A stretch of 64,000 nt of DNA from OFTM382 sp964352615 (lineage in GTDB: Bacteria; Planctomycetota; Phycisphaerae; Phycisphaerales; UBA1924). Position 1 is the stretch's first letter. Every line of letters begins with the position of its first letter. The DNA is taken from positions 1 through 64,000 of the forward strand of contig CAYGSG010000005.1 in NCBI GenBank assembly GCA_964352615.1. The letters are read 5' to 3'. The notes under the pieces are model-generated. The model saw only the letters and a program-made list of their open reading frames with translations. It did no database searches and was not told the DNA's origin. Position numbers and translations under genes: made by a program. This document shows, one piece after another, positions 35,429-43,588 of this stretch.

Positions 35429-36943
35429 ATGGCCAGCTTGATTGATGACGTTCGCACGCCGCTTGGACTCGATGCCCTACGGCAAGGCCCGCTCGAAGTC
35501 CGCTCACCGATCGATGGCTCGCTTGCAGCGAGCATCGCAACGCACTCGGCGGAAGAATGCAGCGCCGCCGTCGGCCGCGCGTGCGAGGGGTTTGATGCGT
35601 GGCGACGTGTGCCCGCTCCGATTCGAGGCGAACTCGTGCGGCACTTCGCGGTCGTGCTCCGCGAGCAGCGGGAAACGCTCGCAAGGCTCGTGACGATCGA
35701 GTGCGGCAAGCCGATCGGCGAGGCGGTGGGCGAGGTGCAGGAGATGATCGATGTGTGCGACTTTGCCGTCGGGCTGTCGCGGCAGTTGTACGGGTTGACG
35801 ATGGGCTCGGAGCGGCCTGGGCACCACCTGCGTGAAGTCTGGCAGCCGCTGGGGCCGGTGGGGGTCATCAGCGCGTTCAACTTTCCGGTCGCGGTGTGGG
35901 CGTGGAACGCGGCGCTGGCCTGGGTGTGCGGCGACACGGTGGTGTGGAAGCCATCGGAGAAAACGCCATTGACGGCCGTGGCCTGCGACCATCTGTTTGG
36001 CGAGGCGTGCAAGCGGTTCACCGCCCAGACCAAGATCGCGACCGACCATCTGAGCGAGGTCGTGATCGGCGCAGCAGACGTTGGCCAAGTGCTCGTAGAC
36101 GATTCGCGCGTGCCGCTCATCAGCGCGACCGGTTCGGTTCCTATGGGTAAGTCGGTGGCGCAACGTGTCGCGGCGCGGCTCGGTCGAAGCCTGCTCGAAC
36201 TCGGCGGCAACAACGCGATGATCGTTCGGCCCTCGGCGGATCTTGATCTGGCGGTGCGCGCGATCGTGTTCTCCGCTGCGGGCACAGCGGGCCAGCGGTG
36301 TACTTCTTTGCGCCGGCTGTTCGTGCATCCGTCGGTCAAGGAAGAACTGATTGCGCGGGTGACCAAAGCGTTCGAGAAGCTCAAGGTCGGTGACCCCTTG
36401 GATCCGTCGAGCCATCTCGGGCCGCTTATTGATAAGGCCGCGTACGAGGCGTTTACGTCGCGCGTGCATGACATGGCCAGCGACGGCGCGGTGGTCTACA
36501 CCGGCGGCCAGCGGCTGCACGCGGACAAGTGGCCGGATGCTTACTACGTGCAGCCTGCGATGATCCGGGCGACGTACCAGGGAAGCTGCGTGCGGGACGA
36601 ATGCTTCGCGCCGCTGCTGTACGTGCTCGATGCAGAAACGCTCGATGAAGCGATCGAGATGAACAACGCGGTGCCCCAGGGGCTCAGTTCGTGCATTTTC
36701 ACAACCGACCTTCGCGAAGCCGAGACGTTCTGCTCGGCGGTGGGCAGCGACTGCGGCATCGCCAACGTGAACATCGGCCCCAGCGGAGCCGAGATCGGCG
36801 GGGCGTTCGGCGGTGAGAAAGAAACGGGCGGCGGCCGCGAGTCGGGCTCGGACGCGTGGAAGGCGTACATGCGAAGGCAGACGCAGACGGTGAACTATTC
36901 GCGAGACCTGCCGCTGGCGCAGGGCATCGAGTTCGACCTGTGA
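35429..36943 (+). CDS. Aldehyde dehydrogenase, ALDH7 type (2-aminoadipate semialdehyde dehydrogenase-like)
   Basis: A 504-residue NAD-dependent aldehyde dehydrogenase. The ALDH7 signature GPVGVISAFNFPVAVWAWNAAL and WKPSEKTPLTAVA are clear (the first quoted in two parts: GPVGVISAFNF and PVAVWAWNAAL). The catalytic Glu is in LELGGNNA and the Cys in GTAGQRCTSLRR. The C-terminal GGAFGGEKETGGGRESGSDAW is also typical. ALDH7 enzymes oxidise 2-aminoadipate-6-semialdehyde (= piperideine-6-carboxylate) in lysine and pipecolate breakdown. The stop codon overlaps the start of an FAD amine oxidase, which supports that pathway. Confidence 0.88.
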   Translation: MASLIDDVRTPLGLDALRQGPLEVRSPIDGSLAASIATHSAEECSAAVGRACEGFDAWRRVPAPIRGELVRHFAVVLREQRETLARLVTIECGKPIGEAVGEVQEMIDVCDFAVGLSRQLYGLTMGSERPGHHLREVWQPLGPVGVISAFNFPVAVWAWNAALAWVCGDTVVWKPSEKTPLTAVACDHLFGEACKRFTAQTKIATDHLSEVVIGAADVGQVLVDDSRVPLISATGSVPMGKSVAQRVAARLGRSLLELGGNNAMIVRPSADLDLAVRAIVFSAAGTAGQRCTSLRRLFVHPSVKEELIARVTKAFEKLKVGDPLDPSSHLGPLIDKAAYEAFTSRVHDMASDGAVVYTGGQRLHADKWPDAYYVQPAMIRATYQGSCVRDECFAPLLYVLDAETLDEAIEMNNAVPQGLSSCIFTTDLREAETFCSAVGSDCGIANVNIGPSGAEIGGAFGGEKETGGGRESGSDAWKAYMRRQTQTVNYSRDLPLAQGIEFDL

Positions 36944-38115
36944 GCGTCAGCCTCTGGCAGCGTCGAAGCGGCGGGGGGCTTCCGACCGAGCGAGTCGATC
37001 TGGTCGTGGTCGGCGGAGGCATCGTCGGGCTCGCTGCGGCTCTTGAAGCCCAGCGGCGCGGCCAATCGGTGGTGGTGCTGGAGCGGCACAGCGTCGGCTC
37101 GGGTGCGAGCGGCCGCAACGCGGGCTACCTGATGCGGGGCATGGCGGATTCGTACGCCGTGGCGGCCCAGCACTTCGGGCGCGATACAGCCAACGCGGTC
37201 TGGAAACTCAGCGAGCACAACCTCGGGTTGCTCAGGCATGCAGGAGCGGACGGCGCCAAGGGCTTTGTGATGCGACCATCGTGCCTGCTGGCGCTGAACG
37301 AGCGCGATGAGGGCGATCTTCGCGAGTCGCACACGATGCTGCTCGCCGACGGCTTTGCGAGCGAACTGCTCGAAGCGGAGCAGATCCCCGAGCCGCTGCG
37401 TTCGCGGGCCAAGCCGAGGGTTGGGCTGGTGAACCCGAACGATGCGGTGTGCGACCCGATGGAACTGCTGAGCGTATTGCGGGCAGGGCTGAAGGCACCG
37501 GTCATCGAGCCGTGCGAGGTGTGTGACTTCGAGGCTGTAGCCGATGGCGTGCGCATCGTCACAAATCTCGGCCAACTGCACGCGAGCCGTACGCTGGTGT
37601 GCACCAACGCCTGGGCCTCTGAGCTATTCGGCATCGCGGGGGTGATCGAGCCTTGCCGGGCGCAGATGCTCGCGGCCAAGCCCCTTGGCGGGGCGCTCGA
37701 ACTTGGCTACTCGTATTACATCAACCGTGGGGATGAGTACCTCCGCAGCGGGCCGGGCGGCCTGCTGCTGATGGGCGGGGCTCGGCGGTTTGAGCCGCCG
37801 CTTCAGCAGCGCGAGGCCAGCGGCACAGCTCCTGAGGTGCAGGCGGCGCTCGAGCAGTACGTGCGCACGCTTGCGGTGGACGATTTCGAGGTGGTCGCGA
37901 GATGGTCGGGGGTGATGGGCGTGACGCCCGATGACCTGCCGATCGCGGGGCCAGCAGGCGAGAGCGAGCGTGTGTGGGTGTGCGCCGGGTTCAGTGGCCA
38001 CGGCATGTCGCTGGGCTTTGCGACCGCTCAAGCAACAGTCGGTGCGATGCTCGATGGTCAGCCAGCGCTGGCCATGTACGATCCGGGCCGTTTCAACAGC
38101 GAATCCGCCACCTGA
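36940..38115 (+). CDS. FAD-dependent amino-acid/amine oxidase (DAO family; pipecolate oxidase-like)
   Basis: A 391-residue DAO-family flavoenzyme. The FAD dinucleotide motif VVVGGGIVGLAAALEAQRRG is near the N-terminus, SVGSGASGRNAGY follows, and the C-terminal flavin site is VWVCAGFSGHGMSLGFA. GTG 36940 overlaps the ALDH stop codon (GTGA), so the pair is translationally coupled. In Pseudomonas the amaA (L-pipecolate oxidase) and amaB (ALDH7) genes form the same enzyme pair, making piperideine-6-carboxylate and then 2-aminoadipate. Other DAO substrates (sarcosine, D-amino acids) remain possible. Confidence 0.82.
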   Translation: MSVSLWQRRSGGGLPTERVDLVVVGGGIVGLAAALEAQRRGQSVVVLERHSVGSGASGRNAGYLMRGMADSYAVAAQHFGRDTANAVWKLSEHNLGLLRHAGADGAKGFVMRPSCLLALNERDEGDLRESHTMLLADGFASELLEAEQIPEPLRSRAKPRVGLVNPNDAVCDPMELLSVLRAGLKAPVIEPCEVCDFEAVADGVRIVTNLGQLHASRTLVCTNAWASELFGIAGVIEPCRAQMLAAKPLGGALELGYSYYINRGDEYLRSGPGGLLLMGGARRFEPPLQQREASGTAPEVQAALEQYVRTLAVDDFEVVARWSGVMGVTPDDLPIAGPAGESERVWVCAGFSGHGMSLGFATAQATVGAMLDGQPALAMYDPGRFNSESAT

Positions 38116-38193
38116 GGCCGCGTAAGTGGGTATACCACACTCCCTGAGTTGCCACTGACCCCGCGGCCTCGGCCGCTTGCAGGAGCCCCGTCC

Positions 38194-41100
38194 ATGACCA
38201 AGCCCCACGCTGCCGCGCTCATCTCGATGCTGTTCGTCGCCTCAGCCGCCACCGCGAAGCAGGGCGAGGTCATGCCGCAGGAGCCGGCGCTGAGCCCTGA
38301 TGGCTCGACGATCGCGTTTGTCTGGGCGGGTGATCTGTGGGCCGTTTCGTCTGCGGGCGGACCGGCCCGGAGGCTCACCGCCCACCCGTCCAACGAAACC
38401 TCGCCCGCGTTCAACGCCGACGGCACGATGCTCGCGTTCGAGTCGGACCGTGACGGCGCGCGCAACCTGTACGTGGTCGATCTCGCCGAGGGCCTTGTCG
38501 CAAGCCAGCCCAGGAGGGTGACCGTCAGCGACCGCTCGCAGTCGCTCGAGGGCTTTGGCGCCGACGGCAACTCGCTGATCTTCTCTGGCAGGCTTGATCC
38601 TTCGATCTACCGTCACGACCGCATGTATCGCGCGCCCCTCGACGGCGGCCCGGTCACGATGCTCACGCCCGCGTTCGGCAAGGAACCGGTGCAGACGGCG
38701 AACGGCGACCTCTACTTCACACGCGGCTACGGCATCGCCAACCGGCCCAAGTACCGCGGCTCGGGCTCGATGGATGTATGGCGGCTCAACAACGCAGACG
38801 GATCGTTCACGCAGCTCACGCAGTTCGGCGGCAACGACATGCAGCCGCATCCGATCGCTGACGGTTCGGTCGTCTTTGTGTCGAGTCGCTCCGGGCAGAA
38901 CAACGTGCATCGACTCGCGGCAGGGATGACCGGCGCTGAGGCCGGGTCGGTCACGCAGTTGACCGAGTTCGCGATCGAAGCCAACCAAGCGACCATCGCC
39001 CACGGCGTGCGGGAGCTCTCGGTCAGCGCGGATGGCTCGACCGCGGCGTTCGTGGTGTGGGACACGCTCTACACGCTCGATCTAGGCGACGCCATCGCAG
39101 CGCCGAGGGCGGTCGCAATCTCGGCTGCGGCCGACGACACGGTCGCCGACTCCGACCGCATCGACATCTCGCGCCAGGCTTCAGAGGCCGTGCTGCACCC
39201 CTCGGGTGACGCGATCGCACTGGTGGTCCGCGGCGAGATCTATGTTCGCAGCACCGAGGAGGACCGCCCGGCCAGGCGGGTGACCAACACGCACGCGCGC
39301 GAGCGTCATGTTGCGTGGTCGCCCGATGGCGAGAAGCTGTATTACTCGGTCGACGATGAGCAGAGCTTGGGTTCGATCCACGCCGCGAGCGTGAAGCTCT
39401 CGAAGGAGGACCTCAAGCCCAAGGAGGACGAGCCCGCCGAGGAACCCGAGGAGGCACCCGCGCCCGACGAAGCCACTGGCGACGCTGCGACCGACGAGGC
39501 GGGCGGCGTGGATGCAGATACTGACGAACAAGACGGCGACGCGAAGGACGATGAAGCCGACGAGAAGTCCAAGGATGATGACAAGCCGGACCTAGGCAAG
39601 CGATGGGCCGAGGCGCTGACCTTCACGATCGAGCCAGTCGTGGCCAGTCCCAACTGGGACTACCGGCCCAAGCCCTCGCCCGATGGCAAGTCGCTCTTGA
39701 CCGTGCGCAGCAGGGGCGACCTGGTGCTGCACGATCTGGCAACCGGCACGCAGCGTGTGCTTCTGGAGAGCTGGGACGAGCCGGAGGTGTACTGGGCGTC
39801 GGATGCTCGGCATCTGGTCTACGCGGTCGCTGATCTCGATTTCAACAACGACATCTGGATCATGGACACCGCGCTCGGTGACGATGGGAAGATGCCGCAG
39901 CCCGTCAACATCACGCGCCACCCGGATATCGACACTTCGCCGAGGCTCTCGCACGACGGCAAGGTGCTGACGTTCCTGAGTGACCGCGACAACAACAACT
40001 GGGACTACGACGTGTACGCGGTGTACCTGGACCGCTCGCTTGAGGGCCTGCGGAAGTACGAGCTTGATGCGCACTTCGAGGAAGCCGTCAAGGCGGTCAA
40101 GAAACTCAAACCGCTGGAGCCCGCTTCGGCCGAAGAAGACGAAGAAGCCGAAGAGCAAGAAGAAGCGGGTAAAGCCGAAGACAAGAGCGACAAGGCCGCC
40201 GAGGCGCTGAGCTTTGATACGGACGATGCCTACCTCCGCGTCCGACGGGTCACGAGCCTTGCGGGCTCTGAGAGCGATCTGGCGCTCACTCCCGCAGGCG
40301 ATCGGATCATCTTCGAGGCCTCGATCGACGGCTCGTCGTCGCTGTTCTCGGTCGACCACCGGGGCGAGGACCGCAAGACCATCGAAAGCGGCGGGGTGTC
40401 GGATGTGTCCGTCTCGCTCACGGGCGAGCAGGTCATCTACATCGACGGCGGCACGGCCAAGACCGCTGGACCGACGGGCGCCAAGAAAGAGACCTACTCG
40501 ATCAGCGCACAGGTCCAGGTTGATATCGCGACCCAGCAGCGGCAGAAATTCATGGAAGGTGCGCGCACCTTCGGTGAGTACTTCTACCACCCGACGATGA
40601 AGGGACTCGACTGGCCGGCGATCACCCAGCGGTACGCTGAACTCGCTGAGCGCACAAGGACAGCGGACGAGTTCAACGACATTTTCACGCTGCTGCTCGG
40701 CGAGGTAGACGGCTCGCACACAGGCATATGGGGCGGCGGCGGGTTCAGCGCGCCGTCTGCCAGCACGGGGTATCTGGGTATCGATTCCACGCCGGCGGGC
40801 GATGGCTACCGCGTGACGCGTGTGCTGGCCGAGGGGCCAGCCGATCTTGGAGAACTCGGACTTCGCGACGGAGACGTGATCGTCGCTGTCAACGACATTC
40901 CGATGGTGCGCGACGGCGTGCTCACGGACCTTGCCGCCGCGATGGTCCGGAGCTCAGGCGATGAAACGCTGCTTGGAGTTCGCGGCAACGATGGTGTTCA
41001 GCGGTTCGTGCTCGTGAACCCGCACAGCTACGGCGCCGAGAACAACCTCCGCTACGACGACGAGATCACGGCTCGCCGGGCCGAGGTCGACCGGCTGTCG

Positions 41101-41691
41101 GGCGGCAGGCTCGGCTATCTGCATATTCGAGGCATGAACCTGCCCTCGGTCCGCGACTTTGAGCGCGACCTCTACGCCGCTGCCCACGGCAAGGAGGGCC
41201 TGGTCATCGATGTCCGCGACAATGGCGGCGGGTTTACGACGGACATCCTGCTCGCTTCACTCACCGCGCCAGCGCACGCCTATACCGTGCCACGCGGTGC
41301 GGATCCGGCGAGCGTCCCCGCCGACGCCTACCCCCGCGACCGCAGGCTTATCTATGGCTGGTCGAGGCCCATCAACGTGCTCATCAACCAGCACTCGTTC
41401 TCGAACGCGGAAATCTTCGCGCACGCGATCAAGACCATCGGGCGCGGCACGATTGTCGGCACACCCACCTTTGGGGGGGTGATCTCGACGGGCAGCTTCA
41501 GCCTGATCGATGGCACCACGATCCGCAGGCCGTTCCGGGGCTGGTACACCGCCGAGGGGCGGGACATGGACATCTTCCCCGCCGTGCCCGATGTGAACGT
41601 CCCGCAGACGCCCGCCAGCGAGGCACAGGGCCGCGATCCACAGCTTGAGGCCGCGGTCAGTGAGTTGCTGGGCCGGACGGGAGCGCCCTGA
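38194..41691 (+). CDS. Tricorn-like S41 protease with beta-propeller and PDZ domains
   Basis: A 1165-residue exported protein (signal peptide ending near SAATAKQ). Residues ~25-410 and ~490-800 are PD40/WD40-like propeller blades (EPALSPDGSTIAFVWAG, KPSPDGKSLLTVRS). Residues ~880-970 form a PDZ domain. The S41 core is ~1000-1140, with the nucleophile Ser in NQHSFSNAEIFAHAI and GTPTFGGV after it. Two strongly acidic linkers interrupt it, at ~408-470 and ~645-670. Tricorn homologues trim peptides after larger proteases. ATG 38194 follows GGAG. Confidence 0.88.
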   Translation: MTKPHAAALISMLFVASAATAKQGEVMPQEPALSPDGSTIAFVWAGDLWAVSSAGGPARRLTAHPSNETSPAFNADGTMLAFESDRDGARNLYVVDLAEGLVASQPRRVTVSDRSQSLEGFGADGNSLIFSGRLDPSIYRHDRMYRAPLDGGPVTMLTPAFGKEPVQTANGDLYFTRGYGIANRPKYRGSGSMDVWRLNNADGSFTQLTQFGGNDMQPHPIADGSVVFVSSRSGQNNVHRLAAGMTGAEAGSVTQLTEFAIEANQATIAHGVRELSVSADGSTAAFVVWDTLYTLDLGDAIAAPRAVAISAAADDTVADSDRIDISRQASEAVLHPSGDAIALVVRGEIYVRSTEEDRPARRVTNTHARERHVAWSPDGEKLYYSVDDEQSLGSIHAASVKLSKEDLKPKEDEPAEEPEEAPAPDEATGDAATDEAGGVDADTDEQDGDAKDDEADEKSKDDDKPDLGKRWAEALTFTIEPVVASPNWDYRPKPSPDGKSLLTVRSRGDLVLHDLATGTQRVLLESWDEPEVYWASDARHLVYAVADLDFNNDIWIMDTALGDDGKMPQPVNITRHPDIDTSPRLSHDGKVLTFLSDRDNNNWDYDVYAVYLDRSLEGLRKYELDAHFEEAVKAVKKLKPLEPASAEEDEEAEEQEEAGKAEDKSDKAAEALSFDTDDAYLRVRRVTSLAGSESDLALTPAGDRIIFEASIDGSSSLFSVDHRGEDRKTIESGGVSDVSVSLTGEQVIYIDGGTAKTAGPTGAKKETYSISAQVQVDIATQQRQKFMEGARTFGEYFYHPTMKGLDWPAITQRYAELAERTRTADEFNDIFTLLLGEVDGSHTGIWGGGGFSAPSASTGYLGIDSTPAGDGYRVTRVLAEGPADLGELGLRDGDVIVAVNDIPMVRDGVLTDLAAAMVRSSGDETLLGVRGNDGVQRFVLVNPHSYGAENNLRYDDEITARRAEVDRLSGGRLGYLHIRGMNLPSVRDFERDLYAAAHGKEGLVIDVRDNGGGFTTDILLASLTAPAHAYTVPRGADPASVPADAYPRDRRLIYGWSRPINVLINQHSFSNAEIFAHAIKTIGRGTIVGTPTFGGVISTGSFSLIDGTTIRRPFRGWYTAEGRDMDIFPAVPDVNVPQTPASEAQGRDPQLEAAVSELLGRTGAP

Positions 41692-41746
41692 GTGCGCCGG
41701 TCGTCGGTCGGTCGTTCGTGGTTGAGACTCGGTCGCAAGAAGGGGC

Positions 41747-41752
41747 TAGACT
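41747..41752 (+). promoter_or_regulatory. Putative -10 of leaderless DUF454 gene
   Basis: TAGACT 6 nt before GTG 41759, with TTGAGA 19 bp upstream. No Shine-Dalgarno. Confidence 0.5.
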
Positions 41753-41758
41753 AGTCGC

Positions 41759-42199
41759 GTGACCCAGATGCCCGCCCATCCGATTTCGGCTCGACCTGTA
41801 GCGATGTCGCGCAGCCGGGCGGTGCGGTGGCTCTGGGCGAGCGTGGGCTTGCTGTTCGTGGGCATCGGAGCGGTTGGGGCGATTGTGCCCGGGCTGCCCA
41901 CCACGGTCTTCCTGATGGGGGCCTGCTGGGCGTTTGCCAGGAGCTGCCCAGCACTCGAGCGATGGGTGCTCAGCACGCGAATTTTCCGTCCCTACGCGAA
42001 ATTCGTGGATGGTTCCACGCCGATGCCGCTGCGCGCCAAAGTGATGGCGATCGCGCTGATGTGGCTGAGCGTGGTGGTCAGCGTGACGTTGCTTGTGGTC
42101 AACGAAGCGGCCCCGCTGTGGATCAGCGGGTTGGTGGTTGTCTCTGCGGGTGTTGGCACAGCCGTGATTGCCCGTTGGCAGCCCAAGGCCTTCCGCTGA
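41759..42199 (+). CDS. DUF454 (YbaN-like) inner-membrane protein
   Basis: A 146-residue membrane protein with three or four helices. The family region is VGLLFVGIGAVGAIVPGLPTT (quoted as FVGIGAVGAIVPGLPTT), followed by FLMGACWAFARSCPALERW and the loop around RPYAKFVDGSTPMPLRAKVMAI. DUF454 proteins are widespread but their function is unknown; ybaN lies near priC and apt in E. coli. It has a long N-terminus (~22 residues), so an internal ATG at 41804 is an alternative to GTG 41759. Confidence 0.85.
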   Translation: MTQMPAHPISARPVAMSRSRAVRWLWASVGLLFVGIGAVGAIVPGLPTTVFLMGACWAFARSCPALERWVLSTRIFRPYAKFVDGSTPMPLRAKVMAIALMWLSVVVSVTLLVVNEAAPLWISGLVVVSAGVGTAVIARWQPKAFR

Positions 42200-42211
42200 A
42201 TCGAGCTTCGT

Positions 42212-43588
42212 TTAGCTCAGCGTGGCCAGCGGGTTCATGGCGTCGCCGAACTCGCCGACATCGCACCCCATCCGCCTGAGCATCGACATGTAGAGCGAGC
42301 ACATGGGCGTCTCGGTCTCGTGGGCTATGTGCCTGCCGGTCTCGAACGCACCGCCCGCCATCAAGATGGGCAGGTTCTCATGGTTGTGCCGGTTGCCGTC
42401 TGACAGCCCGCTTCCGTGCAGAATCATGCAGTGGTCCAGCAAGCTCCCTTCGCCCTCGGGCGTTTCGGAGAGCCTCTGAACAAACCGCGCGAAGCGCTCG
42501 GCGTGGAACTTATCGATGAGCCTGATCTTGGCGATCCAGTCCTCGTTGCCCTTGTGGTGCGACAAGTGGTGATGACCCTCGGTGATGCCGAGTTCGGGGA
42601 ACGCGCGGTTGCTGCCAGCGGTGCCGGTCATGTACGACGCGATGCGTGTGGAATCCGTCTGGAACGCGAGCAGCATCATGTCGTACATCAGGTCGATGTG
42701 CTCGCTGACGACCTGCGGGATGCCCTCGGGGGCTGCGGCATCGCTTGGCGCACCCGGCTGGTCGTTGAGTTCTTGAGCGCGTTGCACGCGGCGTTCGATC
42801 TCGCGTACAGCGGTCTGGTACTCATCGAGCCGGCCCTTGTCTCCCGAGCCGAGTTGCGCATTGAGCCGGCGTGCATCGTCGAGCACGTAGTCGAGGATGC
42901 TCGAACGCCTGCGGTAGCGGCGTGCAGATTCTGTGCCGCCTCCCGCGCCGAACAGCCGATCGAACACGGCCGCCGGGTTTACGATCTTGGGCATCGGCGT
43001 GTCCTCGTCGAACCAACTGATGTTGGAGGAGTACGCGCAGGCATAGCCCGAGTCGCAACTGCCAGCCCGCCGGCCGTTCTGGCAGCCGAGTTCAAGCGAT
43101 GGCAGTCGTGTGCGGTGCCCGAGTTGCTGGGCGGCGAGTTGGTCGGCGCTGATGCCGATGTGCAGATCGTTGCCAGCGGTCTTGCGGGCCTGCTTGCCCG
43201 TAAGAAACGTCGCCGAAGCGCGTGCGTGGCCGCCCGGCCCGTCGCCGTTGGGCCGAGCCTTGTCGAGCGTGAGCCCCGTGAGCACGTTGATGTGCTGACG
43301 CACCGATTCGAGCGGCTTGAGCGCCTCGGAGAACGCAAAATTCTTGCCTGAACCCTCGGGCTTCCAGCTGTCGTAGTGCACGCCGTTGGGAGTGAACACA
43401 AACGCCATCCGCATCGGGAAGCCATCGGCGGAGTAACCGCCCGCAGCCGCTGCTGCGGCGCGAACGATGGGGGCACCCGAGGCGGCTTCGAGCCAAGGCA
43501 GCGCGATGGTCGCTCCGATGCCGCGGAGCACCGCTCGGCGAGAAACCCCGTTGCCAGAAGTTCGCTCGCATTGTTGGTCGCTTCTCAT
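42212..43588 (-). CDS. DUF1552 protein with Tat signal
   Basis: A 458-residue secreted protein. The twin-arginine signal is NGVSRRAVLRGIGATIALP. The rest is the DUF1552 domain, with FVFTPNGVHYDSWKPEG, NVLTGLTLDKA, GGHARASATFLTG and HHKGNEDWIAKI. The architecture is close to DUF1501 sulfatase-like proteins. It is found mainly in Planctomycetes and relatives, always beside DUF1592-type haem proteins as here. Its ATG overlaps the upstream stop codon by 4 nt. The joint biochemical role is not established. Confidence 0.92.
   Translation of the reverse strand: MRSDQQCERTSGNGVSRRAVLRGIGATIALPWLEAASGAPIVRAAAAAAGGYSADGFPMRMAFVFTPNGVHYDSWKPEGSGKNFAFSEALKPLESVRQHINVLTGLTLDKARPNGDGPGGHARASATFLTGKQARKTAGNDLHIGISADQLAAQQLGHRTRLPSLELGCQNGRRAGSCDSGYACAYSSNISWFDEDTPMPKIVNPAAVFDRLFGAGGGTESARRYRRRSSILDYVLDDARRLNAQLGSGDKGRLDEYQTAVREIERRVQRAQELNDQPGAPSDAAAPEGIPQVVSEHIDLMYDMMLLAFQTDSTRIASYMTGTAGSNRAFPELGITEGHHHLSHHKGNEDWIAKIRLIDKFHAERFARFVQRLSETPEGEGSLLDHCMILHGSGLSDGNRHNHENLPILMAGGAFETGRHIAHETETPMCSLYMSMLRRMGCDVGEFGDAMNPLATLS

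Noticed and set aside
38114..38170. GAGGCCGCG/CGCGGCCTC inverted repeat between the oxidase and tricorn genes as a terminator
   Set aside because: The loop is 39 nt and no T-tract follows. In a GC-rich genome a 9-bp match at this distance is weak evidence.
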